Below are positions 50,705-62,842 of a stretch of 64,000 nt of DNA, one piece after another. The notes under the pieces are model-generated. The model was not told where the DNA came from, searched no databases, and saw nothing but the letters and a program-made list of their open reading frames with translations. The stretch spans positions 2,148,543-2,212,542 of the forward strand of contig JACSVZ010000007.1 in the NCBI GenBank assembly GCA_014706295.1, read 5' to 3'. Positions within the stretch are counted from its first letter, which is position 1. Each line of letters starts with the position of its first letter. The stretch comes from Lycocorax pyrrhopterus obiensis. Lineage: Eukaryota > Chordata > Aves > Passeriformes > Paradisaeidae. The translations under genes were made by a program, and so were the position numbers.

Positions 50705-53307
50705 AATGTATGCTGTGCTGAAGAATTCACCTTTTCTGAGGTGAAAAACAACTCTGGATAAGACCACATGTTTGCCACGAGAGAGTGATTGCTATCGCTC
50801 CCTTTCTTAAATGATATTCTAAGTGCTCTTCAGACAGTTTGGTGGTTCCAGGAAGAATAAAGATAGGGAAATTTCTGTGAACTGCTCCGCGATTACAGCA
50901 GAGGAGCTGCAGTGCTCGCTGAGGCTCTGTGGCATTTTTATCTCTGATTTTAAGGAAGTGCCCACGATTCCCTCCTAACAACCCAAGGCTCCTGAATGAG
51001 AGCAAGCTCTGCGGATCAGGAGCTTTGGGACCCGGGGGGAAATGTTTAACCTGTCGCTGCTGTTGCCAGAGAGCTGCAGTTCATTGCTTGGCAGGAAATG
51101 AGACCAGGATATTTTTCATTTGTTCCAGACATCAGATGGTTTTTCAAGCATTTGACATATTCTGGGGGATTAAAGAACCTTTGGTTATCAGACACAGCCA
51201 TGTCAACATGAAATGGAATACTCTGAATTCTGTTCTGCAGATAACCATGGTACCAGCAACAGGAATATCAATTGCTTTTAGTGTAGAGGGAATTTGGGAA
51301 GGAAAATAGGACCCCAAGTATTTTATCATATTCCCATGGTGCTTTCCAGCTCCAGTGGGCAAGAGAACTCCATTAAAACTGTACTTATATTATCTTATGT
51401 TTTCTTCCAACTAAAATTAAGATGTATTGAAGTCTTCACAGGTATAGATAATAATAGGAATGATGAAAACTCCATCTATCTAAAGCAAATATATCCATAT
51501 TTCCTGCTGGAAACTGGTTTTGTGCATCAGGCCTTTTGTAATTAGACTGATCTCTGTTTAAGTGAATCCACCAGGCTCTAGGGATCAGATAAAATAATGT
51601 TACATGCAGCAGCTGTGGGAAAGGAAAAATGCAGTGATCTGTAGCACTTTGCATGGAATATTAAATTTAGACAGCTGGGAGAGCTGACCTCAAAGGAAAA
51701 ACTCCCCTTTAGATCCTGTGGATTTATATATAAGCAAATTTTAAGTATAGGCTCTCCTAGAACTGTCCCGCTAAGATGATGAATAGAGGAATCATTAAAT
51801 TTAGGAGAGAAAGTCACAGTCCTTAAAATAGATTGCCCATCTCAAAAACTAAAAGGGCTTTGGTCATTCTGTCTGGATTTGCCTTTTCAGAGAGCAGGCA
51901 ATGTTTAAGTCATTGTTTAAATCAGCTAAGGGAAAAGATGCCCAGGGTGATGGAGGGATTGGCAGCATGGGCTGTTATAACCCTTTTCCCAAACTCACCT
52001 GTAGTGATGCCAACAGAAATTTATGGCACACTATCCTGTGTCCCAGGTGTTTTTCTGTAGCTGTGGATTTTATAAGTTAGTGCTGAGTTCCTGCCAAAAT
52101 AGGACTAAATCACTGCTTTGCAGCTCGCTAGTATTTTACCTTGACCTTAATCTTGGCAAAAATCTAATGTATTCCATTTAATAAATGAATGCAGTTTGAA
52201 ATGTGCTCATTACACCAGGGTTCAAGAAACCAATGCTGGGTATCCCTCTGCTTCACATGGACTTCAAGCTATTTTTGCTTTGGTTCTAAAGGTCGATGTC
52301 TTGTGACCAACAGTATTAATTGAATAATATTCAGGGAAAAAAAATCAATGTCAATAATGAAAGATGTCACTGCTGCTTGAATTCCCTCCATGTCAGTGTC
52401 TCTTTTTTACATTTCAGTGTCTCTTTTTGACACCTGTGTTCTCTGCTGGTGTTTACTCTTTGCTTCGTTACCATCTCTAAAATAATTCACATTCTGCAGT
52501 TACAGAATGATATTCAGTTTTGCCTTTGTCATTTGGATTGAATCCTCACTTGGGAAGATGAAATCAGCTTCCTGCTGCAAACTGAATGTGTCTTTTGTCC
52601 TTTTCTTCAAGTAATTCTGTGTGCCATCATTATTTTTGTCCTGATAACTCTGTTCTTTCTGTCACGTCCGACCAACACCTTTGTTCTTCACCTCCAAATA
52701 TCCAGAAATCTTTTCTCCTTTGTCTTAACTTTCCTATTTTCTAGCCCTTGACTCGTACCCAGAATGAACAGTTCTTGCTTTACATTCTTTTCAGAGGTTA
52801 TCTGTCTCTTTGTCTTCTGTCTCTGTGACGAATTGCTGTGGCCAAATCCCTGCTGGCCCTTGGGCAGCAGCACGGCACAGCTCTGCTGCTCAGGGCCTGC
52901 TGAACACAGCTCAATTCCTTGGGTCACTGTAGAGGTTTCCTACCTCTGGCTGTGCATTTCTGCTTCGTTCTCTAAGCAACCTTCAGCTTTTATCGGTTCT
53001 TTGAGTATTTGTCACTCGTGACCATCTGTATTTTTGCATCCTCTCACGCTGCCCTTTCCCTTGTGCTCAGTGACCTCTGTTTTCTCTCTCAGATCTGCTG
53101 CTTTCAGCATTTGTGTGTTGACAGTGTCGGGTGGGGCTCCTTCCTTGGGCTTCTCTTAGTTCAGAAGTAGTTTTTGGGTGGAAAATTGAGTTTTTTCCTT
53201 GTCAGTGCATTGAAAAATGGCCTGGGGAGGTTCTTCTGGAGAAGCCAGCACACCTAAATGACTGGACTCCACATTTTGAGGAAAACAGAGAGAATATTTG
53301 TGCTAGG
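50705..53307 (+). other. SHANK2: Intron segment without genes
   Basis: Ordinary intron. An imperfect duplication of a TCAGTGTCTCTTTTT unit lies at 52393-52433. No gene-like signal is seen. Confidence 0.6.
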
Positions 53308-53358
53308 CCAGCGTTTGGACTCGATGATCTTGAGGTCCCACATGATTCCATGATTCTC
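53308..53358 (+). mobile_element. CR1-like LINE 3'-end fragment
   Basis: Contains 'gtttggactcgatgatcttg' followed by 'aggtcccacatgattccatg' and 'attct', a short CR1 terminal block. Its orientation matches the host gene. Confidence 0.85.
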
Positions 53359-53946
53359 CAAGTCTTTTTGTAACACTTCTTGGATAATGGCAGGTTTTTA
53401 AAGTCTGTGCTATCAAAGAAACATCCTGGCTTATGTGAGGGGTAATTTCGAGCCCACACACGGGGTGACAGAGGTTTACGCCGTTAACTATTGGTGCGTT
53501 TGAAAGGAAGCTTGGACGTGTTCGTCCTTGTGGTCACGGGTCGCAGCTTCCCAGGAGACAGTGAGGAATCACTGTGGTTTGGGGAACCAGCTGCTGGATT
53601 TTCCAGGTCTCACTGGAAAATGCTAAATTGCAGGTGAGGAGTTCCAGCGTCTGACCCAGATTCTGACCGTTACCGGAGGAAACTGCGGCGTGTGGTAACA
53701 AAGATGAGCATTTCCATTTTTCCGTGGTTTTGCTGCTCGGTCTGTTTGCTCTAATTAACAGGATTCTGCAGGGGATTATTTTGCTGATAGCAGTAGCTAA
53801 TAACTGGTTGCTTGAGGCTTCAGCCATGCAGTTACCATTTGTTTTCTGTACTAGTTTTAACTTTTTCCTGGCTGCTAACAGAGAAAGGGATAATTAATGA
53901 GTATTGCCACCATCCCCTTGGAATGCTAATATATATTATAAATATA
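53359..53946 (+). other. SHANK2: Intron segment without genes
   Basis: Plain intronic DNA between two CR1 remnants. A minus-strand frame at 53534-53827 resembles no known protein. Confidence 0.55.
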
Positions 53947-54008
53947 GGTGGGAACTAGTTGAGCTTTAAGGTCCCTTCCAACCCAAGCCATTCCACGATT
54001 CTGTGATG
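53947..54008 (+). mobile_element. CR1-like LINE 3'-end fragment
   Basis: Contains 'ggtgggaactagttgagctt', 'taaggtcccttccaacccaa' and 'gccattccacgattctgtga', a clear CR1 terminal block. Its orientation matches the host gene. Confidence 0.9.
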
Positions 54009-56424
54009 CGGACATATGGATTCCATAGATTTACATCATATAAAAATTAGTGAAGTTTGAGGGTTTTCAGTTACACAGATATCAAAGAAGTGTTGAGCAA
54101 GCCAAGCTTGTTCTCTGTCTGGGAATTAAAGTGCTTAATCAAAATGCACCAGCTGGATTCTTTGCTGGAGTACAATCAGTCTGCAAAATTCCATGCTGAA
54201 AGTGAAGCCAGGGCTGTTTGAGAGGCCACAAAATGGCCACACTGGTTTGGCCACTGACCCACCAAAATGCTGCTTTTTCCAATGTTTTTCCACACACCTG
54301 CATCAGCATGAAGATAAATAAGTCATTGCCTGATGAAGTTTTTGCTGTTAGATTATTTTTAGCTCTTATTGACTCTTTCTTAACGTCATTCATTAATTTT
54401 ACATTAGTTAGAGAAAGAGGATTAACAAACTTGGGCTCACAAGAGAATGATCAGCTTCTAATGACCACCTAACATATCAATAACTATGTGAGTTTTCATA
54501 CTTAAAAAATAATTATAATTCAGGTCTGTATGCTGAAATTATTGTGTATTCAGTAGGCTTAAAATTCTCATTTTGGTGCTTGCACAGGAGGGCTCCCTCC
54601 GTGCAAATCCTGCTGTTATTTGCATTTCTGTCAATTTATTCAGCAGAATATCTCTGACTTTATTTATTAACATGGGAAAGTTCCAATTTTTTATCCCTTC
54701 CCTAGCAGAGTTTAGTAAATGCAGCATTACTGTGTCACTGTAAGCCAAGTAAATCTAGCTAGACTAGATTATGTTGTTGCTTTTATTTTTAAGAATTCAT
54801 TATCTGAAAAAAAACCCCAACAAAACCCTTTTGATTATCATTTCATTACCATTTTTATTTTCAAGGTATTAATAATTTCAAATAAGCGAATAAATTATTT
54901 ACTGAGTATACTGCAAGAAACTATGGAATAAATTCATTCTCTGACTTGATTCTCTGAATGAATTTGTGCCTAAAAACATTCTCCTGATGTTTTTTCTGAC
55001 CTTGCTCCTTTCATGATGTACATAAAACCAGCGATCAACTGTCTGGTTTGAATACTGAACAGAATTAGGTGTCAGATATTTGAAAACAGTTGTAGGCAAA
55101 TGCACATGCCTGTAATTGGCCATTTAGACAGGTCAGGGCTCTTCCCATCAAAAAAGTTCTCAGCTGGACATTTTCTGGATTTCCATGAAAGTCTGGACTC
55201 GCTCGTGCCTTCTGGAAAATCAAAGTTGTTGTGGGCCGAGGCACATTTTGCATAATCCTGGTCTCAGAAGTTTCCTGCTTGGTAAACAGGGAATTATCTG
55301 CAAAGAGGATTAAGTCATATTCTGGTAGAAGATGAAACAAAGCTGGAAATTATTGCAGTTGTTTCCTAAGTCAGTACCATGGGGACTTCAGTCTTCTTTT
55401 AATCTGTTGTAAGGGACACCTTCACTCTCCTGCAGTGGAAGCTGATGTAGCCAAGTGGATGTGACGTGCTGTGCTGTGGCTGTTGTTATTAATTTCTTAT
55501 TCAAGTGTGGTTTAACAGAGCAAACTGGCTGTGGTGGGAAACAAAGACTGGTCTGTACTGATGTCCAAGAAATGGGGTATGAATAAATCCACGTTATTTT
55601 ATAACCTGCAGACTTGCTTTGACACACTTGAACAGTGTTATCGTATTCCTAGTTCCTCCTAATGTGATAGCAGCCAAAATCAGATCTCTGACACTTCTAG
55701 AAAATCTGTATTTCTGTCCAGATTTTTGTATTCCTGCACAGGCACCAACTGGATTAACAGAGTTCAATTTTTTAATGTGCTTTGTCCCTTAAAACTTTCA
55801 TTGCTCCTGTAGGTAGAGGTTGCTGTACTTTTCCCCTCCTGATCCCTTCTGTGTACTGGGAAATAACTTGGGTTTCATGCCCACAATTTACAGAGGAAGT
55901 ATATCCCTATATATATATCTTACATATCTTATATATCTTATATCTTGTCTGTATATCTTAAGGGCTGGATTTTCAAAAAATACACAGGTTCTTGAAATTC
56001 AACATCGATAATAATTTTGATATCCCCTCTAGCCTCTTCCGCTTCAAAGTCTGGGGAGCTGAAAAAGAAATAACTTTAAAGAATTTTCAGCGTTTTGCAG
56101 AAAATTCCTAGGGTTTTTGGTTTTTTTTTCAGAAGAGGAGGCCAGATTTGGAAGAAAAGTTAGATCACAAGGGTCTAAAAACGACATAGGCAGAGGCAGT
56201 GTAGGGCTGACGTTATGGCCGAGTTATTCATGAAGTTATCTCACTGCTTCAGATGAAAGGAGCACCATGATTCCCATTATTAGGGCAGACAGGATCACCA
56301 GTTAAAATCGGGTCAGAAATAGCTGAAGGTTTTGATCAGATGATTCCACGTGATGCAGGAGAAGCAGGACAAGCAGGAAAAGGCTGATAAACCCTTCTGG
56401 ATCCACAGTGGGCTCACATCGGGG
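54009..56424 (+). other. SHANK2: Intron segment without genes
   Basis: AT-rich intron with an ATATCTTAT-type microsatellite at 55908-55960. No gene, RNA or mobile element is recognised. Confidence 0.6.
55908..55960. repeat. (TA)n / ATATCTTAT-type microsatellite
   Basis: A short TA run passes into several imperfect copies of an ATATCTTAT-like unit. Confidence 0.9.
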
Positions 56425-56592
56425 AGGTCCAGCCTGGCCTTGGGCACTTCCAGGGATCCAGGGGCAGCCACAGCTTCTCTGGGCAACCCTGTGCCAGGGC
56501 CTCAGCACCCTCACAGGGGAGGATTTCTTCCCAATATCCCGTCTAAACCCGCACAATGTCAGCTTGAAACCATTCCCCCCTTCTCCTGGCAT
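56425..56592 (-). mobile_element. CR1-like LINE fragment, antisense, lacking its 3' end
   Basis: Read on the minus strand it shows the blocks 'ggggaatggtttcaagctga', 'gtttagacgggatattggg', 'cccagagaagctgtggctgc' and 'caaggccaggctgga', matching the same region as the 20362-20762 copy. The expected terminal ATTCTATG block is not visible, so the copy is truncated at both ends. Confidence 0.9.
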
Positions 56593-59500
56593 CTTGAGAT
56601 GCTTTTCTGGAATGGATGATCTCGCACATCTTTTATCTTTTTTTCATCTTTCAGAGCCACAGACCTCACAAAATTCCGAATAAATACTTCAGAGGATAGG
56701 TATTTTTACTATTTTTCATGGATTATATCCATTCTGTTAGTCCTTTGGCTCCAAAGGCTTCTGATATGGAAAATAATTGTCCAGATGCTGCAGAGCTAGT
56801 TGTTAAAAATGGATTATAGATCATCTGTGCCTTCCTCAAAGGCCAATGTTAAATGTCAGAGCCTTTTATCGCTGGGTCAGTGATAAGGCAAAAAAATATT
56901 AAGGAAATTGAGGAAATGTTTTCATGGAAGCTGTCTTCTTTGGTTTATCAGTTACTGGGACTGTGGAGAAAAGGGTGTGTCTGAGGAAAGATCTACTAAA
57001 AAATCATTGCTAAGGAAAGAAAGTATTTCAATTTCTACCACTTGTTTGTTGTTCTCAGAGGGGTATAAGACTTTGCTGCTCCTTTCAATGTTTTTCGCTT
57101 GACTTCCATCTGTTCTTCCAGAGAAGAGCTGGAAAAGAGGTCAAATAGCACCAGTGAAATTTTAGATGACAATAGAAGGGAGCAGAAATCTGCATTACAA
57201 ATTTTGCTCTCTTTTTCTGCTGTCTACCAATGAAATTTTTACTTATATTCCAGCAGATTTGTGGGTTTTTTCCTGAAGTGCAGCTTCCAATTCATTTGCA
57301 TGAGGAAGACTAGAGGTCCTTCTGTGCTCCATGTGGGGCTGTACATCAGGGGAAGCTCTTGGCCTGATGGCTTATTCCTCCTGGACTTCTCAGCTCTTGC
57401 TTGTCTCCTCTGGTGGACAACTTGCCTTGTGATCTTCTCAAGCTCCACCTTCAAGTGCAGTAGGATTTGAGCACGCTTCCCGAAGGAAGTGCTTCCAGGT
57501 TCCCATTCATCTCCCCTTAGATGTTCTGTGCAGCGTTAATATGACCCTACACACAAGGGAGGGAGTGAATGGATATTATTCATCACAACCTTGTGTCGTG
57601 GCAGCAGAAAAGTGCCCAGGATGGCAAAGCAGACAGTGCTACCCCAAAAGAATAAAGCAAAGAAAGTAAGCTGGAGAGGCCCTGATGGATTGTTGTGGCT
57701 CTTGGGGGGGTTATGAAATTTTTCCCTCCAAAAATGTTGGTGGGCCTTGTGTTTGCTCCTTTGAAGGTTAAGGATCACTGGAGCTCATGTTGTGACTAAT
57801 GCAGTCTGCAGCTCTGAGTGAAACCAAGCCTCCAAAGCTGTGCCCGGTGTCGTGAGGGTGAAGCTGTGCTTGAAATGCCATTTGTGTGCAGATACAATGG
57901 AATGAGACAGTCCTGGAGCGCTGGATCCCAAGGAAGGAACTCAGAGCTGCTGCTGACTCCAAATGCTCACCACCATCCCTGCACACACCTTTCATTAACT
58001 CCCTTTCCCCCAGTTTTGGTTTTGCCTCTTGCTTCTGCCTCTCTATTGTACAAAGGTCTGAGCTGTCCAGGCCCTCAGAAATCTGGGTTTGAGGAATTAA
58101 TGAACCCTTTAAGCATCCATCTGGAATATTGTGTGTGAAACATATGGTGTGCTGGGAGGGACATTTGGGAAAGCAGGGCAGGGAAGACAATCCCCACTCC
58201 TTTCTGCCATGCAGGTGCCTTCCTGCCAGCAGACCTGCAGCCCTCCCTGACAGCAGACCTGGTAGTGGTCTACTGGAGTATTGCCATTTGAGCCAGGCTT
58301 ATATCGTGGGAAAGTTTCTAGTAACCTATTAATTTACTGCACTGACTTCGTTCATTAACTCAGGAGAATAAAGTTTTATATAAATATATTAAAACTTGGA
58401 ATATTTCCTGTGTATGGGGTGAGGGTGAGCATGGTTTAAAGGCTACAAAGAAACTGCTCCTGCTGCCAGGACTACTCACTTTCTAATCTCAGTGCCTCTC
58501 TTTGCCAGAAATAATTCAGAAGTGCCCAAGAAACAAGATTAAGTTCCTTTGGTGTCTGATAAAACACAAATGACAAATGTTCCTAAAGCAACAGGACTGT
58601 GAGAGCCACGGAAGAATCTGTTGTTGTTCAGCCTTTCCAAGTTTGGCTACATAATTAAAAGAGCTTCACAGAGGAAATGAGAAGCTAACTGGGGTTTTTA
58701 AGTCTCGGACAAGCCACTGACAGTGTTTTTTTAATAGGAGTCAGTCTTGGTTGTCAGTTTTGAAGGACAATATTCAGTGACCTGACAGTTTGAGGCTTGT
58801 CAGTGAAAGATCCGTTGTGTTGAACCTGCAGGGCATCCTCTTGTTTTTCTAAAAATTGCTCTCCCCCCTTGAACAATTATAAAATTTGTTTTAAAAAAAT
58901 TATCCTTCTGACCATCTTGAAATAAAACAGCTCTGCTGCAGAGGTGGGTTCTAGCTCTGCTGCAGAGGTGGATTCTAACTGGGATAAATCATCCCTGTGC
59001 AGAGAGCTGATCCAACCCAGAAAAAGTGATCGATTCTTGTCCATAATGTCTTGAAGGATAACCACCTATATAATAAATCAGGCTCATTGTTTAGCTGCTG
59101 TTTTAACTGCTCAGATGAGGGAACGGGAGGTGATTGTTGTTATGGAGAGGTTGGAGAGCTTGACAGCACCTGAAAACTGTTTAATTCCAGGGAAACATCA
59201 ATCCAGTACGGTTGTCTGAGGCACATTCAAGCAGGAAGAGCCTGTCTGTTGGGGTAAGAGGGAAGAGTTCCTCATGGTCCAGTTGTAACTCAGGGAAGTT
59301 TTCCTTTCCTTGGGTTTTTTGTGGTTTGCTGTGCTGTGGAAGGGTTTTTTCCATGGCTGGTGCTCCCTGGGTGGTGTTCTGCACCTGACAGATACCTAAT
59401 ATTTGAATTTTCTGTCTAAAAATACTGGAGGTGGTTACACTCCTTCCTACCCTGTAACACCTGGAAGACATGTCAAGGTTTAATAGTTTCCTCAAAGTGT

Positions 59501-59789
59501 CAAAATATAATTCATGTGTTTATTATGGGATGCATATGTTGAAAATATTTTCTCTTTGTACAGAACAGTTCTTGGACGCGATTTATGTTTTAGGAATAGG
59601 AAGTATTCCTGTTTTCTAGTCAGAAGTCGAGCTTCCCTTTGGTATCAGTGCTGTGCAGGGTTTGTGGGAGAGAAAATACCCCAGAACGCTCCTGGGCTGA
59701 GATAAAGAGATCACTCAGCAGCTACTGTCACTGGCAAGACAGATGTGATTTTGAGAAAAATTCATTTAATTTATAACAGCTCAAGTCAG
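56593..59789 (+). other. SHANK2: Intron segment without genes
   Basis: AT-rich intron, with a 24-bp duplication at 58929-58976. Several frames of up to 140 codons occur on both strands at 57768-58332 but resemble no known protein. No mobile element is recognised. Confidence 0.6.
58929..58976. repeat. 24-bp tandem duplication
   Basis: Two adjacent copies of a 24-bp unit beginning AGCTCTGCTGC, differing by a single base. Confidence 0.96.
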
Positions 59790-60925
59790 GGTAATGAGAA
59801 ATATAAAACAGATCTTGAAACACCTTCCCCTCAACCCCTCCCTTCTTGCTAGGCTCAGCTTCCCTCCTGATTTTCCCCCCACAGTGGCACACAGGGATGA
59901 GGACTGGGGGCTGCGGTCAGTCCATCACATGTGGTCATTGGTACTCCTTCCTCCTCAGTGGCTGGACTCCTCACACACTTGCCCTGCTCCAGAGAGGGGG
60001 AAAGAGTCCTCCATGAACTCCTCCAGCCTCAGTCCTTCCCATGGGCTGCAGCTCTTCCCAAACTGCCCCAGCGTGGGTCCCTTCCATGGGGTCAGTCCTT
60101 CAGGAGCAGGCTGCTCCAGCGTGGGTCCCTTCCATGGGGTCAGTCCTTCAGGAACAGGCTGCTCCAGCGTGGGTCCCTTCCATGGGGTCAGTCCTTCAGG
60201 AGCAGGCTGCTCCAGCGTGGGTCCCTTCCATGGGGTCAGTCCTTCAGGAGCAGGCTGCTCTGGCATGGGTCCCTTCCATGGGGTCAGTCCTTCAGGAGCA
60301 GGCTGCTCCAGCGTGGATCCCTTCCATGGGGTCAGTCCTTCAGGAGCAGGCTGCTCCAGCATGGATCCCTTCCATGGGGTCAGTCCTTCAGGAACGGGCT
60401 GCTCCAGCGTGGGTCCCTTCCATGGGGTCAGTCCTTCAGGAGCAGGCTGCTCCAGCATGGATCCCTTCCATGGGGTCAGTCCTTCAGGAGCAGGCTGCTC
60501 CAGCGTGGGTCTCCTGTGGGATCACAGGACCCCGCTCCAGCACAGGCTCCCTGTGGGGTCACAGCCTCCCTTGGGCATCCCACTGCTCCAGCGTGGGCTC
60601 CTCCATGGGCTGCAGGGGCACAGGTGCCTCTGGTGTCTGGAGCACCCCCTGCCTCTCCTCCTTCCCTGACCTGGGGGCCTGCAGAGCTGCTTCTCTCGCG
60701 TTTTCTCACTCGAGATGCTCCCACCGCTGCTGATGGGTTGGGCCGTGGCCAGCATCGAGTCCATCCTGGCACTGGCTCCATCAGACATGGCAGAACCTTC
60801 CAGCAGCTTGCCACAGCAGCCACCCCCGCAGCCCTGCCTGCTGCCAAACCCGGAGCAAGAGTCTGTCTGCTGGGAATCACCTGGTTTGAGACCATCAAAT
60901 CAGGAAGGTGCGAGCAGCAGAGGTA
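59790..60925. mobile_element. ERVL-like endogenous retroviral LTR fragment (avian)
   Basis: The segment matches, block by block, a GC-rich sequence I recall from avian ERVL-type elements: a CCCCTC/CTTCTT-rich start, 'ctccttcctcctcagtggct', repeated 'cagcgtgggtcccttcca' units, 'ggatcacaggaccc'-type blocks, and an end with 'ctgatgggttgggccgtggc' and 'cactggctcc'. It has no internal coding region (no gag, pol or env). Boundaries are approximate, since terminal TG/CA bases and a target-site duplication were not found. Whether it is a solo LTR or a fragment is undecided. Confidence 0.75.
60069..60500. repeat. 48-bp minisatellite, nine units, inside the LTR-like element
   Basis: There are nine consecutive 48-bp units with no indels (60069, 60117, 60165, 60213, 60261, 60309, 60357, 60405 and 60453 are the starts). 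They differ at a few positions, such as CAGCGTGGGTCCC versus CAGCATGGATCCC and GGAGCAGG versus GGAACAGG or GGAACGGG. A more diverged unit-like stretch precedes them at 60021-60068, and a unit start follows at 60501 before diverging. Because 48 is a multiple of 3, all frames stay open and yield repeated 16-residue peptides on both strands; these are not genes. Confidence 0.98.
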
Positions 60926-62756
60926 GAATCCATCCCTGAGCGTGCTCTGGCCCATACTACTGCTTTAGTAATAGAGTAGTTTCAAGTGGGGAAGACTAAA
61001 GATGTAGCAGCTATTATTAGCAAGGCTGCCTCTAAGAAGGTGCTTATTTTAGTCTTGCATGACTCATCCTCATTCTTACATAAAAGACAAGACAAAGTGC
61101 AGTTCACTGACTTTGGTCACTAATCAAAATACTGGCAAACCCTCAAAGTGCCTGACTTCCCTGTGTCTGTCATTTTAATCTGTGTCTTGCTGCATGACAA
61201 AGGGAAGGGAATAAGGAACCAGAGTTTATTCTTTCTGTGACTGAGTATTACCTAGGAAGCTTTTAACTAATCCAGCTTTTTGCAGTGAAAGTTCTGTACC
61301 TGTGTAATTCACAGTGAGGGTTTTTTTGTTGTTTGCTGCGGGGTGAAATCATCGCTTTCAGCCACATTACATCTCCTGCAACCTTCCAGATGGGCTGCAG
61401 CTCTGTCAAACAAAATTCTTCATCTCTTCTTGATAAATTATATGATAACCCCGGGGAGAGGCCAAAAAAAAAAAAAAAGAGAAATAAATCCAGTTATGCA
61501 TAGTTAAGTGAGGGCATCTTCATTAACCCAAGGTGGGGATGCTGCAGTAGCAGGGAGGGAGAGGCTGCCCATGAGCTTCGTGAAGAGGTGGTCCTCGTTT
61601 TCAAAGGCATGGAGAGGAAAATGTAAAAGCAGCACATGATCCGATCCAAAATGAATGTCACTTTTCCAGGGAAAGCAAAAACAGGAGCAAAGAAGGTCAC
61701 TGATAAGCCCTCACGTCCCCGTGGTAATTAGGATCTCCCAATGGAAATATTTAACTGGACTTTTCTAATGTTTTGGTTGGAGCTGTAATGAGTTCAGTAC
61801 TCGGTACTTTAAAAAAATAAAAGTTATACTGCATTTCCTGCTCAGAAGGCAAAGCAAGAAGTGAAAACATAAAATATATGACTTGGACCACACTGGTTTG
61901 AAAAGTGAAAGATCACTTCGTCTTTTCCAGGTGGAGGAAACTAACCTTGGTTTCTTATCACAACCTGCAACCCATCCTTCCTTTCTAGTCTTGGCTTTTA
62001 AAAATTATCCATTTCGCTCTCTTGTTTGGGAATGTGCCTCCCTGGCTGAAGAAAACAGGCTCTGTCCTGCTTCTCAGTTATGCTTTGTTAGTGGCTTAAC
62101 TCCTCAGCGTTACGAGAAACTTTTTCCGTGGTTAAAGGATGAATTTGATCCTAATTCTTGCTCCATCCCTGTTTCCCTGATTATTTAGTTGATCTTACTG
62201 AAGCTGGTGGGAAAGATTTTGCATTTGTCATATTCCTGCCTGCTAAGGGTGATCTAGAATTCGTAAAGTGTCTCAGTGCAGAAAAGCTGAGCCACCCTCA
62301 GTGGGAATAGACTTTAATGGCACCAAATTAAGGCTCCGATGAAATACTCTTGGAGCTCAGAATCCAGGCAGACAGGAAGATATTTCCCATGCATAGCAGG
62401 AGCCGTGTTTCCAAAATAAAGTAAAGGTTTGGGTGATTGATTTGTAGCTAAGAACATCACAACTGCACTGTCACGAAGGAAAACTTCAAGTTATAATCAC
62501 AAAAGGTACTGTTAGGCCTCCTTTGGATTCTGAAAGAGAAGTTTCAATTGCTAAGCAACTAACCCCAAGATCCTGCCTCTTTTGGAGCTATTAGCAGTTT
62601 AATCTTGGTGCAGATGGGTAATGATACAGTTCTAAGGTGCAATCTAGGCTTGGTTTCCAAAGTCCCAATAAATTTGCTTTATTTTATGTGCAACAGGGAC
62701 ATTTATTTGCCTCTCTCCTAAGGTTTGGCTTTATGGGAAGGGACCCAACCTACTGA
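60926..62756 (+). other. SHANK2: Intron segment without genes
   Basis: AT-rich intron with a run of 15 A at 61464-61478. A frame at 61883-62188 resembles no known protein. Nothing else is supported. Confidence 0.6.
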
Positions 62757-62842
62757 AGGATGCCCATGCCCATGGCAGGGGGGCTTGGACTCTGAAGGTT
62801 CCTTCCAACCCAAACCATTCTACGATGCTGGGATTTTATGAT
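62757..62842 (+). mobile_element. CR1-like LINE 3'-end fragment
   Basis: Contains 'gatgcccatgcccatggcag', 'gcttggactctgaaggttcc' and 'ttccaacccaaaccattcta' followed by CGATGCTGGGATTTTATGATG. It is a clear CR1 terminal block. Its orientation matches the host gene. Confidence 0.92.

Noticed and set aside
60069..60500. Possible CRISPR array from regularly spaced repeats
   Set aside because: The 48-bp units are contiguous with no unique spacers, have point variants throughout, and lie in a vertebrate retroelement.
59794..60926. Long frames (up to 331 codons) with 16-residue repeats resembling a repeat protein
   Set aside because: They overlap in all + frames and on the minus strand and follow directly from a 48-bp unit without stops inside an LTR-like element.
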